64,000 bases of DNA from Ramlibacter humi (GTDB lineage Bacteria > Pseudomonadota > Gammaproteobacteria > Burkholderiales > Burkholderiaceae_C): NCBI RefSeq assembly GCF_004681975.1, contig NZ_SMLK01000001.1, positions 1,054,001 through 1,118,000 of the forward strand, in the 5' to 3' direction. Positions 7,179-15,740 of this stretch are shown here, in pieces; position 1 is the stretch's first letter, and the number at the start of each line of letters is the position of its first letter. The translations under genes and the position numbers were made by a program. The notes below the pieces were generated by a model. That model did no database searches, was not told where the DNA came from, and saw only the letters and a list, made by a program, of their open reading frames with translations.

Positions 7179-9890
7179 TCAGGCGTACAACGGGTTGATC
7201 TTGCCGGCCTTGATGCCGTACTTCGCGATGGCTTCCGCCGCCTTGGCCGCGGGCAGCGCGCCGTCGTCGGCCAGGGCCTTGAGCGCCGCCACCACGATGT
7301 AGTGGCGGTTCACCTCGAAGTGCTCGCGCAGCTTGCTGCGGAAGTCGCTGCGGCCGAAGCCGTCGGTGCCCAGCACCTTGTAGCTGCGGCCCTTGGGCAT
7401 GAAGGCGCGGATCTGTTCCGCGTACGCCTTGATGTAGTCGGTGGAAGCCACCACCGGGCCGGCGTGCGGCTCCAGCTGCTGCGTCACGAACGGCACGCGC
7501 GGCTGGTCCGACGGGTGCAGCAGGTTGGCTCGCTCGCAATCCTGGCCGTCGCGCGCCAGCTCGTTGAAGCTGGGGCAGCTCCACACGTTGGCCGACACGC
7601 CCCAGTCCTTCTCCAGCAGTTCCTGCGCGGCGATGGACTCGCGCAGGATGGTGCCGGAGCCCAGCAGGTTGACCATGGGCGCCTTCGCCTTCTTCGCGCC
7701 CGGCTTGAACAGGTACATGCCCTTGACGATCTGCTCCTCGGTGCCGGGCTGCAGGCCGGGCATCGGGTAGTTCTCGTTCAGCAGCGTGATGTAGTAGAAA
7801 ACGTTGTCCTGCTTCTCCACCATGCGCTTGAGGCCGTGCTGCATGATCACGCCCACCTCGTGCGCGAACGTCGGGTCGTAGCTCACGCAGTTGGGGATGG
7901 TGCCGGCCAGCACGTGGCTGTGGCCGTCCTCGTGCTGCAGGCCCTCGCCGTTCAGCGTGGTGCGCCCCGAAGTGCCGCCCAGCAGGAAGCCGCGCGCCTG
8001 CATGTCGCCGGCCGCCCAGGCCAGGTCACCGACGCGCTGCAGGCCGAACATCGAGTAGTAGATGTAGAACGGCACCATGATGCGGTTGTTCGTCGAGTAC
8101 GACGTCGCCGCGGCGATCCAGCTGGCCATGCCGCCGGCTTCGTTGATGCCTTCCTGCAGGATCTGGCCGCCCACGTCCTCCTTGTAGTAGGACACCTGGT
8201 CGCGGTCCTGCGGCGTGTACTTCTGGCCTTCCGGGTTGTAGATGCCGATCTGGCGGAAGAGGCCCTCCATGCCGAAGGTGCGGGCCTCGTCCACCAGGAT
8301 GGGCACCGCGCGCGGACCCAGTTCCTTGTCGCGCAGCAGCGCGGTGAGAAAGCGCACGTAGGCCTGCGTGGTGCTGATCTCGCGGCCTTCGGCCGTCGGC
8401 TCCAGCACCGCCTTGAAGGTTTCCAGCGGCGGCACCTTCAGCTGTTCGTCGGCCTTGGTGCGGCGCTTGGGCAGGTAGCCGCCCAGGGCCTTGCGCCGCT
8501 CGTGCAGGTACTGCATCTCGGGCGTGTGCTCCTCCGGCTTGTAGAACGGGATGTCGGCCAGCTTGTCGTCCGGGATCGGGATGTTGAAGCGGTCGCGGAA
8601 GATCTTGATGTCCTCGTCCGTGAGCTTCTTGGCCTGGTGGGCGATGTTGCGGCCCTCGCCGGCCTTGCCCATGCCGAAGCCCTTCACCGTCTTGATCAGC
8701 AGCACCGTGGGCTGGCCCTTGTGGTTCACCGCCTGGTGGTAGGCCGCGTAAACCTTCTGCGGGTCGTGGCCGCCGCGGTTCAGGCGCCAGATGTCCGCGT
8801 CGCTCATCTTGGCGACCATCTCCAGCGCCTTGGGATGCTGGCCGAAGAAGTTCTTGCGCACGAAGGCGCCGTCGTTGGCCTTCATCGCCTGGTAGTCGCC
8901 GTCCAGGGTCTGCATCATGATTTGGCGCAGGATGCCTTCCTTGTCGCGCGCCAGCAGCGGGTCCCAGTAGCTGCCCCACACCAGCTTGATCACGTTCCAG
9001 CCGGCGCCGCGGAACTCGCCTTCCAGCTCCTGGATGATCTTGCCGTTGCCGCGCACCGGGCCGTCCAGGCGCTGCAGGTTGCAGTTGACGACGAAGATCA
9101 GGTTGTCCAGCTTCTCGCGCGCCGCCACGCCAATGGCGCCCAGCGATTCCACCTCGTCCATCTCGCCGTCGCCGCAGAAGGCCCACACCTTGCGGTTTTC
9201 GGTATTGGCGATGCCGCGGGCGTGCAGGTACTTCAGGAATCGCGCCTGGTAGATGGCCATCAGCGGGCCCAGGCCCATGGACACCGTGGGGAACTGCCAG
9301 AACTCCGGCATCAGCTTCGGGTGCGGGTAGCTGGACAGCCCCTTGCCGTCCACTTCCTGGCGGAAGTTCAGCAGCTGCTCCTCGGTGATGCGGCCTTCGA
9401 GGAAAGCGCGGGCGTAGATGCCGGGCGAGCTGTGGCCCTGCACGTAGAGGCAGTCACCACCGTGGTTCTCGCTCTCGGCGTGCCAGAAATGATTGAAGCC
9501 GGCGCCGAACATGGTGGCCAGCGAAGCGAACGAGCTGATGTGCCCGCCCAGGTCGCCGCCGTCTTCGGGGTGCAGGCGGTTGGCCTTCACCACCATGGCC
9601 ATCGCGTTCCAGCGCATGTAGGCGCGCAGGCGCTCTTCCATCTCCAGGTTGCCGGGACAGCGCTCCTCGTCTTCCGGCTCGATGGTGTTGACGTAGCCGG
9701 TGGTGGCGGAGAACGGCATGTCGATACCGTGCTGCCGTGCTTCCTCCAGCAGCTGCTCGAGGAGGAAATGGCCGCGCTCGCGGCCTTCGGTGGAGATCAG
9801 CGCGGTGAGCGCGTCGATCCACTCGCGGGTTTCCTGGGCGTCGGCGTCGTTGGCCGCCGCGCCGAACGCTTGCTCGGGCTGGGCTGACAT
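7179..9890 (-). CDS. aceE: Pyruvate dehydrogenase E1 (homodimeric)
   Basis: A 903-residue thiamine-diphosphate enzyme of full length for the homodimeric E1 family. The ThDP/Mg motif is visible as CGDGEMDEVESLGAIG followed by VNCNLQRLDGPV. The N-terminal ENHGGDCLYVQGHSSPGIYARA block and the later QHEDGHSHV stretch are typical AceE active-site segments. It decarboxylates pyruvate and reductively acetylates the lipoyl domains of AceF. It is the first gene of the operon and is read divergently from a sensor kinase gene; 170 bp separate the two start codons. No pdhR-type regulator is adjacent, so the divergent two-component system is a candidate regulator by position only. Confidence 0.99.
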   Translation of the reverse strand: MSAQPEQAFGAAANDADAQETREWIDALTALISTEGRERGHFLLEQLLEEARQHGIDMPFSATTGYVNTIEPEDEERCPGNLEMEERLRAYMRWNAMAMVVKANRLHPEDGGDLGGHISSFASLATMFGAGFNHFWHAESENHGGDCLYVQGHSSPGIYARAFLEGRITEEQLLNFRQEVDGKGLSSYPHPKLMPEFWQFPTVSMGLGPLMAIYQARFLKYLHARGIANTENRKVWAFCGDGEMDEVESLGAIGVAAREKLDNLIFVVNCNLQRLDGPVRGNGKIIQELEGEFRGAGWNVIKLVWGSYWDPLLARDKEGILRQIMMQTLDGDYQAMKANDGAFVRKNFFGQHPKALEMVAKMSDADIWRLNRGGHDPQKVYAAYHQAVNHKGQPTVLLIKTVKGFGMGKAGEGRNIAHQAKKLTDEDIKIFRDRFNIPIPDDKLADIPFYKPEEHTPEMQYLHERRKALGGYLPKRRTKADEQLKVPPLETFKAVLEPTAEGREISTTQAYVRFLTALLRDKELGPRAVPILVDEARTFGMEGLFRQIGIYNPEGQKYTPQDRDQVSYYKEDVGGQILQEGINEAGGMASWIAAATSYSTNNRIMVPFYIYYSMFGLQRVGDLAWAAGDMQARGFLLGGTSGRTTLNGEGLQHEDGHSHVLAGTIPNCVSYDPTFAHEVGVIMQHGLKRMVEKQDNVFYYITLLNENYPMPGLQPGTEEQIVKGMYLFKPGAKKAKAPMVNLLGSGTILRESIAAQELLEKDWGVSANVWSCPSFNELARDGQDCERANLLHPSDQPRVPFVTQQLEPHAGPVVASTDYIKAYAEQIRAFMPKGRSYKVLGTDGFGRSDFRSKLREHFEVNRHYIVVAALKALADDGALPAAKAAEAIAKYGIKAGKINPLYA

Positions 9891-9970
9891 GGTTTTGTCT
9901 CCTGGAAGTTCGGGAATTTAGTACGCCAGCAACGGCTGGCCTGCGGCGGCGGGCAGTTTCGCACGAAATT

Positions 9971-10020
9971 CAGCACATTTCAAATCGTGCCGATGTATTT
10001 CACATCATGAATTTCATCAG
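9971..10020. promoter_or_regulatory. Divergent aceE / sensor kinase control region with ATTTCA repeats
   Basis: The 170-bp region between aceE and the kinase is locally AT-richer than its surroundings. It carries three direct copies of ATTTCA starting at 9977, 9997 and 10011. The first two are 20 bp apart, close to two helical turns. No known operator was recognised. It must hold the aceE promoter and probably the kinase promoter. Confidence 0.3.
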
Positions 10021-10060
10021 GTACGGGCACTGGAAGGGCTCACCTACACTCCAAGGCTCC

Positions 10061-12595
10061 ATGCAAGACAGCGTCGTTCCCGAGCTGCACGAAGTTGCGC
10101 CGCCGATGTCCTGGCTGCGGCGCTGGTGGCGCCGGCAGACGCCGGGCCGACAGGACCGCTTCGCCATGCTGGCGCCCCTGGCCGCCGTGATGCTGTTCCT
10201 CGCGGCCATCATCTCCGCGTTCTGGTACCTGCGGCTGGAAGAAATGGACCGCGAGCAGGAAGCTGTGCGGCGCGATGTGGAATATGCGCAGCAGCGCGTG
10301 CGCCTGCGCCTGCTGGAGCGGCAGGAACAGCTGATGCGCATCGCGCGCGACATCGCCAACAAGGACGTCGACCCGGAAGAATTCGTCGGCCGCGCCGAGA
10401 CCCTGGTGATCCAGTACCCCGAGCTGCAGTCACTGGCCTGGATCGACGACCGCCGCCGCATCAAGGCCGATTACTCCGCGCCCAGCCTGCCGCCGCAGCA
10501 GCAGCGCGAAGCCGGCGACGTGCTCAAACCCGGCGAAACCGAAACCACCTTCCTGCTGGTGCGAGACCTGCAGCAGCCGGTGTACGCGCAGCCGGCGGGC
10601 GGCACGGAGCTGGCGCCGCTGCTACAACTGCACGTGCCGCTGGCGGACCAGGCGCGCTTCGCGGGCGTGATCCTGGCCGAGTACTCCATCGACGGCCTGC
10701 TGCGCTACGGCGTCCCCGCCGAAGTCTCCGCACGCTACGCCGTGTCGCTGCACGACGGCAAGGGCCGCCTGCTCGCGGGCCAGACCCTGCCGCCGCGCAA
10801 CACCGCCGGCTGGCTGCCCTCCTGGGTCGCGCCGCGCACCAATGAATTCGAGGTGCCCGTCACGCCGGTGGGCAACGGGCTGGTGCTGCGCGGCCAGGCC
10901 TACCGCACGTCGCTGGGGCTGGTGGGCAGCGGGTTGTTCTGGCTGGTGGGCACGCTCAGCGCCATGACGGCGTGGATGCTGATCGGCAACTGGCGCCACA
11001 CGCGCCGCCGCGTGCAGGCGCAGCAGGCGCTGATCGCCGAAACCAATTTCCGGCGCGCGATGGAGAACTCCATGCTCACCGGCATGCGCGCGCTGGACAT
11101 GCAGGGCCGCATCACCTACGTGAACCCCGCGTTCTGCCAGATGACCGGCTGGAGCGAACCGGAGCTGGTGGGCCGCACCGCGCCCTTCCCCTACTGGCCC
11201 GACGCCGACCGCGAACAGCTGAACGCGCGGCTGGACGACGAACTGAACGGCCGCACCACCCCCGGCGGCTTCCAGGTGCGCGTCAAGCGCAAGGATGGCA
11301 GCCTGTTCGACGCGCGCATGTACGTCTCGCCGCTGATCGACCCCAAGGGGCACCAGACCGGCTGGATGACGTCGATGACGGACATCACCGAGCCGAACCG
11401 CATCCGCGAGCAGCTGTCCGCTTCGTACGAACGCTTCACCACGGTGCTGGAAGCGCTGGATGCTTCCGTGTCGGTGGCGCCGCTGGGCAGCGAGGAGCTG
11501 CTGTTCGCCAACAAGCTGTACCGCCTGTGGTTCGGCCTGCACACCGGCGGCCACCTGCAGATGGTGGCGCAGGCGGGCGTGCCCGACCAGCCGCGCACCG
11601 ACGAATCGCTGGACGAGGTGGATTCCTTCGTCGGCCTGCCCACGGGGCAGTTGACGACGGCGCAGTCCGAGAACGCCGAGATCTTCGTCCCCGAACTGGG
11701 CAAGTGGCTGGAAGTGCGCTCACGCTACCTGAATTGGGTGGACGGCCGCCTGGCGCAGATGGTGATCGCCACCGACATCACGCCGCGCCGCCATGCGGAG
11801 GAACAGGCGTCCGCGCAGGCCGAGCGCGCGCAGGCCGCCAGCCGGCTGGTGACCATGGGCGAGATGGCGTCCAGCGTCGCGCACGAGTTGAACCAGCCGC
11901 TCACGGCGATCAACAACTATTGCAACGGCATGGTGTCGCGCATCCGCGGCGGGCAGATCCGCGAGGACGACCTGCTGAAGGCGCTGGAGAAGACCGCGCA
12001 CCAGGCGCAGCGCGCGGGCCAGATCATCCAGCGCATCCGCAGCTTCGTGCGCCGCAGCGAACCCAATCGCACCGAGGCCGACGTGGCCACGATGGTGGGC
12101 GAGGCGGTGGAGCTGGCCGAGATCGAACTGCGCCGGCGCAACGTGCGGCTGTCGCACTACGTGGCCGCGCGCCTGCCCAAGCTGCTGGTGGACCCGATCC
12201 TGATCGAGCAGGTGCTGGTCAACCTGATGAAGAACGCAGCCGAGGCCATCGACCACGCGCGCCGCCCGCCCGCGCAGCGCAGCGTCGAACTGCGCGCCGT
12301 GCCGCGGCAGGTGGATGGCCAGGCGGTGGTGGAGTTCACCGTGCTGGACACCGGCAAGGGCCTGGCGCCCGAAGTGATGGACCGCCTGTACGAAGCCTTC
12401 TTCTCCACCAAGGTGGAAGGCATGGGCATCGGCCTGAACCTTTGCCGCTCCATCGTCGAATCGCACCAGGGCAGGATGCAGGCGGAGAACATCTACAATG
12501 GCGCGGACATCGCCGGCTGCCGATTCTCCTTCTGGCTTCCTGTGTCCGGCGCTATCAGTTCCGCAGCAAACAAGGACACCGGAGTAGTCGCATGA
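10061..12595 (+). CDS. Membrane-bound PAS sensor histidine kinase
   Basis: An 844-residue kinase if started at the ATG at 10061, which has AAGG five bases upstream; an in-frame ATG at 10007 is possible. Order of parts: a transmembrane helix (LAPLAAVMLFLAAIISAFW); a periplasmic region of about 260 residues; a second helix (SGLFWLVGTLSAMTAWMLIG); a PAS domain (ALDMQGRITYVNPAFCQMTGW); a second PAS-like region (FTTVLEALDASVSV); then HisKA with the phosphoacceptor His in SSVAHELNQPLTA and HATPase with the N box LVNLMKNAAEA and VLDTGKGLAPE. The HELNQPL motif is typical of FixL/DctB-like kinases. It overlaps the next regulator gene by four bases, so the two form a pair. The ligand is unknown. Confidence 0.93.
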   Translation: MQDSVVPELHEVAPPMSWLRRWWRRQTPGRQDRFAMLAPLAAVMLFLAAIISAFWYLRLEEMDREQEAVRRDVEYAQQRVRLRLLERQEQLMRIARDIANKDVDPEEFVGRAETLVIQYPELQSLAWIDDRRRIKADYSAPSLPPQQQREAGDVLKPGETETTFLLVRDLQQPVYAQPAGGTELAPLLQLHVPLADQARFAGVILAEYSIDGLLRYGVPAEVSARYAVSLHDGKGRLLAGQTLPPRNTAGWLPSWVAPRTNEFEVPVTPVGNGLVLRGQAYRTSLGLVGSGLFWLVGTLSAMTAWMLIGNWRHTRRRVQAQQALIAETNFRRAMENSMLTGMRALDMQGRITYVNPAFCQMTGWSEPELVGRTAPFPYWPDADREQLNARLDDELNGRTTPGGFQVRVKRKDGSLFDARMYVSPLIDPKGHQTGWMTSMTDITEPNRIREQLSASYERFTTVLEALDASVSVAPLGSEELLFANKLYRLWFGLHTGGHLQMVAQAGVPDQPRTDESLDEVDSFVGLPTGQLTTAQSENAEIFVPELGKWLEVRSRYLNWVDGRLAQMVIATDITPRRHAEEQASAQAERAQAASRLVTMGEMASSVAHELNQPLTAINNYCNGMVSRIRGGQIREDDLLKALEKTAHQAQRAGQIIQRIRSFVRRSEPNRTEADVATMVGEAVELAEIELRRRNVRLSHYVAARLPKLLVDPILIEQVLVNLMKNAAEAIDHARRPPAQRSVELRAVPRQVDGQAVVEFTVLDTGKGLAPEVMDRLYEAFFSTKVEGMGIGLNLCRSIVESHQGRMQAENIYNGADIAGCRFSFWLPVSGAISSAANKDTGVVA

Positions 12596-13221
12596 GCCTC
12601 ATTCCCAAAAAGGGCACGGTGTACGTCGTCGACGACGACGAGGCCGTCCGCGACTCGCTGCAATGGCTGCTGGAAGGCAAGGACTACCGCGTCCGCTGCT
12701 TCGAATCGGCCGAGACCTTCCTCTCCCGCTACGACCCGCGCGAAGTCGCCTGCCTGATCGTCGACGTGCGCATGGGCGGCATGACGGGCCTGGAACTGCA
12801 GGACCGCCTGATGGAGCGGAAGTCCCCGCTGCCCATCGTCTTCATCACCGGCCACGGCGACGTGCCGATGGCGGTGAACACGATGAAGAAAGGCGCGATG
12901 GATTTCATCCAGAAGCCTTTCAAGGAAGAAGAACTGGTCAGCCTGGTCGAGCGCATGCTCGAACACGCCAAGGGCGCGTTCGCCGAATACCAGAGCGCCG
13001 CCAGCCGCGACGCCCTGCTCTCCAAGCTCACCAGCCGCGAAGCCCAGGTGCTGGAGCGCATCGTCGCCGGCCGCCTGAACAAGCAGATCGCCGACGACCT
13101 GGGCATCAGCATCAAGACCGTCGAGGCGCACCGCGCCAACATCATGGAAAAGCTCAACGCCAACACGGTCGCCGACCTGCTGAAGATCGCCCTGGGCCAG
13201 AACCAGGCGGCGAAGGCATGA
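12592..13221 (+). CDS. Response regulator, FixJ family
   Basis: A 209-residue FixJ/NodW-type regulator. The receiver has the acidic cluster D14-D16 and the phosphoacceptor D58 ([12 protein letters not shown]), with [12 protein letters not shown] and the KPF lysine typical of the FixJ subgroup. The C-terminal LuxR-type helix-turn-helix is [20 protein letters not shown] followed by [16 protein letters not shown]. Its ATG overlaps the kinase stop (ATGA), which implies translational coupling. A micro-ORF overlaps its own stop and leads into folD. It is divergent from the pyruvate dehydrogenase operon. Targets cannot be read from the sequence. Confidence 0.94.
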   Translation: MSLIPKKGTVYVVDDDEAVRDSLQWLLEGKDYRVRCFESAETFLSRYDPREVACLIVDVRMGGMTGLELQDRLMERKSPLPIVFITGHGDVPMAVNTMKKGAMDFIQKPFKEEELVSLVERMLEHAKGAFAEYQSAASRDALLSKLTSREAQVLERIVAGRLNKQIADDLGISIKTVEAHRANIMEKLNANTVADLLKIALGQNQAAKA

Positions 13222-13277
13222 GCCGCCGGGCCGCTCCCAAGGCGAATACCGCAGCGCGCAGCGCGGAGGTTTTCTAG
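13218..13277 (+). CDS. Micro-ORF, 19 codons, ends TAARSAEVF; couples regulator to folD
   Basis: This tiny frame starts at an ATG overlapping the regulator stop (ATGA) and ends at a TAG that shares one base with the GTG start of folD (TAGTG). The peptide ends [10 protein letters not shown] second micro-ORF at 18442-18507, between two ABC transporter genes, has the same layout and ends TAVRSTEVFL. The Glu-Val codons contain the GGAGGT Shine-Dalgarno sequence of the downstream gene. Just before it, GCGC-GCA-GCGC (13254-13264) can fold into a 4-bp stem with a triloop. It may serve as a coupling cassette rather than encode a functional peptide. Expression is inferred only from the overlapping starts and stops and the likeness of the two copies. 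Confidence 0.5.
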   Translation: MSRRAAPKANTAARSAEVF

Positions 13278-14128
13278 TGCCGGCACAGCTGATCGACGGC
13301 AACGCACTCGCAAAAAAGATTCGTGCCGAAGTCGCGGGCCGCACCCGGGCACTGAAGGCGCGAGGCGTCCAGCCTTGCCTGGCCATCATCCTGGTCGGCG
13401 AAGACCCGGCCAGCCAGGTCTATACCAAGCACAAGGTCAACGACAGCACCGAGACCGGGCTGAAGGCCACGCTGGAGACCTACCCCGCCGACCTCAGCGA
13501 GGAAAAGCTGCTGGCCCGCATCCGCGAGCTGAACGCCGACAAGTCGGTGCACGGCATCCTGGTGCAGTTGCCGCTGCCCAGGCACATGGACAGCGGCAAG
13601 GTCATCGAAGCCATCTCGCCGGCCAAGGACGTCGACGGCTTCCACGTCGCCAGCGCGGGCGCGCTGGTCACGGGGCAGCCGGGCTTCTGGCCCTGCACGC
13701 CGTACGGCTGCCTGAAGATGCTGGAAGACATCGGCTACGACCTGCGCGGCAAGCACGCCGTGGTCATCGGCCGCAGCAACATCGTCGGCAAGCCGATGGC
13801 GCTGATGCTGCTGCAGAAGAACGCCACCGTCACCATCTGCCACAGCGCGACCAAGGACCTGGCGGCGCATACGCGGCAGGCCGACGTCGTCGTCGCGGCT
13901 GTCGGCAAGCGCAACGTGCTCACGGCCGACATGGTCAAGCCCGGCGCCGTGGTCATCGACGTCGGCATGAACCGCAACGAGGCCGGCAAGCTCTGCGGCG
14001 ACGTCGACTTCGAAGGCGTGAAAGAAGTCGCCGGCTGGATCACGCCCGTGCCCGGCGGCGTGGGCCCCATGACCCGCGCGATGCTGCTGGTCAACACGCT
14101 CGAAGCCGCGGAACGCGCCGCCGCCTGA
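13277..14128 (+). CDS. folD: Methylenetetrahydrofolate dehydrogenase/cyclohydrolase
   Basis: A 283-residue bifunctional FolD of normal length. The catalytic YxxxK appears as YTKHK in the [12 protein letters not shown] stretch, and the signature [10 protein letters not shown] and [13 protein letters not shown] are present. [16 protein letters not shown] is the NADP-binding site. It interconverts 5,10-methylene- and 10-formyl-tetrahydrofolate for one-carbon supply. The start is GTG, with GGAGGT six bases upstream that lies inside the preceding micro-ORF, so translation may depend on reading of that frame. A strong hairpin terminator follows at 14188. Confidence 0.98.
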   Translation: MPAQLIDGNALAKKIRAEVAGRTRALKARGVQPCLAIILVGEDPASQVYTKHKVNDSTETGLKATLETYPADLSEEKLLARIRELNADKSVHGILVQLPLPRHMDSGKVIEAISPAKDVDGFHVASAGALVTGQPGFWPCTPYGCLKMLEDIGYDLRGKHAVVIGRSNIVGKPMALMLLQKNATVTICHSATKDLAAHTRQADVVVAAVGKRNVLTADMVKPGAVVIDVGMNRNEAGKLCGDVDFEGVKEVAGWITPVPGGVGPMTRAMLLVNTLEAAERAAA

Positions 14129-14187
14129 TCGCCCGCGCTCTCCCACCGCCGAGCCGGCGGCCCCTCGTCTCCCGCTGATCTGCCTGC

Positions 14188-14237
14188 GCAGTGAAGGAAG
14201 GCGCGCGCCGCTTTCCTTCACTGCTTTCCTTTCACGT
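14188..14237 (+). terminator. Hairpin terminator after folD
   Basis: GCAGTGAAGGAA (14188-14199) and TTCCTTCACTGC (14213-14224) form a perfect 12-bp stem around a GC-rich 13-base loop. A pyrimidine-rich TTTCCTTTC tract follows. It lies 59 bp after the folD stop, so it should end the kinase-regulator-folD transcript. Confidence 0.65.
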
Positions 14238-14296
14238 TCCTTTCATTCCGAACCCGTCCGTGGGTTTGGCGGTTAGGGCTTGTGCGGATGAAGAAA

Positions 14297-14315
14297 CATA
14301 TCGTGCATCGATATG
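14297..14315. promoter_or_regulatory. Operator-like palindrome 1 before ABC transporter operon
   Basis: CATATCGTGCATCGATATG is a perfect 7-bp inverted repeat (CATATCG/CGATATG) with a 5-bp spacer. It is AT-rich compared with the surroundings and lies about 60 bp before the start of the substrate-binding protein gene. A second palindrome of the same design follows; their centres are 26 bp apart. This pattern suits a dimeric repressor such as a GntR- or TetR-type protein, but no regulator gene is adjacent. Confidence 0.55.
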
Positions 14316-14322
14316 CTTTTCA

Positions 14323-14341
14323 TATATCGGCTGACGATATA
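14323..14341. promoter_or_regulatory. Operator-like palindrome 2 before ABC transporter operon
   Basis: TATATCGGCTGACGATATA is a perfect 7-bp inverted repeat (TATATCG/CGATATA) with a 5-bp spacer. It shares the ATATCG-N5-CGATAT core with the palindrome at 14297-14315. It lies 33 bp before the ATG of the transporter's first gene, where a bound protein would block transcription or early elongation. Confidence 0.55.
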
Positions 14342-14374
14342 CCTGCGCAGTTCGTCCAGGAACAGGAGATCGCA

Positions 14375-15715
14375 ATGAAGAATGTGCCCCCTTCGCCCGG
14401 CCGCCGCGCGCTGCTGCAGGCCGGCCTCGCCGGCGCCGGCAGCATGGCGCTGCCGTCCCTGCTCAACACGGCGCATGCCGCCGACCAATCGCCCATCGGC
14501 ACGTGGCCGGCGGGCACGCAGGGCGATTCCGTCTTCATCGGCATCTCCGTCCCGCGCACCGGCACCTACGCCGTTCAGGGCGAGGATGAACTCAAGGGCT
14601 ACCAGCTGGCCGTCGAGCACATCAACGAAGGCCACCCGCTGATCAAGGCAATCTCGCCGAAGACCAGGAAGGGCGTGCTGGGCAAGCAGCTGAAGTACGG
14701 CGTGGCCGATTCGGCCGCCAAGCCGAACGACGCGGTGCAGGCGCAGCAGCGCTTCATCACCGAGAACAAGGCGATCATGATCACCGGGGGCACGTCCAGC
14801 GCGGTAGCCGTGGCGCTGAACAAGCTGGCGCAGCGCGAGAAGGTGCTGTTCTGCTGCGGCATCTCGGGCTCCAACGACACCACCGGCAAGGACTGCGTGC
14901 GCTACGGCGTGCGCCAGAACATCTATGGCGAGACGGCCGCCAACGCCATCGGCCCGGCGCTGCTGAAGGCCTACGGCAAGAACAAGAAGGCGGCGTTCAT
15001 GACGCCCGACTACACCTACGGCCACACGGTGACCAAGTCGGTGAACGACTTCCTCACCAAGAACGGCGGCTGGCAGATGGTGACCAATCAGGTCTCGCCG
15101 CTGGGCGCGCCGGACTACAGCTCCTACCTCACCAACATCGCCAACTCGGGCGCCGAGTTCCTGATCAACGTCAACTGGGGGCACGACGCCGTGCTGTCCA
15201 CGCAGCAGGCCAAGCAGTTCGGCCTGCTGCCCAAGATGAAGCTGGTGATCCCCTACCAGATCCCCTTCCTGGCGCGCGAGGTCGGCCCGGAAGTGACGGA
15301 AGGCGTGTTCGCCGCCACCGACTTCTGGTGGACGATGGAAGACAAGTACCCGCTGGCCAAGCAGTTCGTCGAGGCCTTCGAGAAGAAGTTCGGCTACAAG
15401 CCCGAATGGGGCGCCGAGAACGCCTACATGGAGTTCGCGCTGTGGGCCGAGGCGGTGGAACACGCCGGCACCTTCTACCCGCCGGACGTGATCAAGTCGT
15501 ACGAGTCGCCGCGCAAGCTCAACTCCATGGTGGGTGAAGTGAGCTGGCGCCCGCAGGACCACCAGCTGATCCGCCCCGTGGTCATCGTTCGCGGCAAGGC
15601 GCCCAGCGCCATGCGCAACAAGGAAGACTACTGGGAGGTCGTCGAGGTCGTGCCGGGCGCGGGCCTGATGCAGAAGCCGGACGCCTTCGGCTGCAACCTG
15701 GGCTCCTACACCTGA
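14375..15715 (+). CDS. ABC transporter substrate-binding protein, liv/amide type, Tat signal
   Basis: A 446-residue periplasmic binding protein (type I fold, Peripla_BP_6). The ATG at 14375 follows a clear AGGAG; an in-frame GTG at 14282 would run through the palindromic operators and is rejected. The N-terminus SPGRRALLQAGLAGAGSM has a twin Arg before a hydrophobic stretch, which suggests Tat export, with cleavage near TAHAADQ. The mature part starts IGTWPAGTQGDSVFIGISVP and keeps the T-G-x-Y-x-x-QG loop. Ligands of this family include branched-chain amino acids, short amides, urea and aromatic acids; which one applies here is not clear. It heads an operon with two permease domains and two ATPase domains. 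Confidence 0.9.
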   Translation: MKNVPPSPGRRALLQAGLAGAGSMALPSLLNTAHAADQSPIGTWPAGTQGDSVFIGISVPRTGTYAVQGEDELKGYQLAVEHINEGHPLIKAISPKTRKGVLGKQLKYGVADSAAKPNDAVQAQQRFITENKAIMITGGTSSAVAVALNKLAQREKVLFCCGISGSNDTTGKDCVRYGVRQNIYGETAANAIGPALLKAYGKNKKAAFMTPDYTYGHTVTKSVNDFLTKNGGWQMVTNQVSPLGAPDYSSYLTNIANSGAEFLINVNWGHDAVLSTQQAKQFGLLPKMKLVIPYQIPFLAREVGPEVTEGVFAATDFWWTMEDKYPLAKQFVEAFEKKFGYKPEWGAENAYMEFALWAEAVEHAGTFYPPDVIKSYESPRKLNSMVGEVSWRPQDHQLIRPVVIVRGKAPSAMRNKEDYWEVVEVVPGAGLMQKPDAFGCNLGSYT

Positions 15716-15740
15716 CCCACCGGAGCACCGCGCGGGCCGC

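Noticed and set aside
7302-9887. An 861-codon open frame on the plus strand antisense to aceE
   Set aside because: It mirrors aceE codon by codon in high-GC DNA, has low-complexity His/Val/Leu/Arg content and no known motif; aceE is certain.
14251-14290. GGTTAGGGCTTGTGCG as a third TTAGGG element
   Set aside because: No CCTAA half follows at the right distance.
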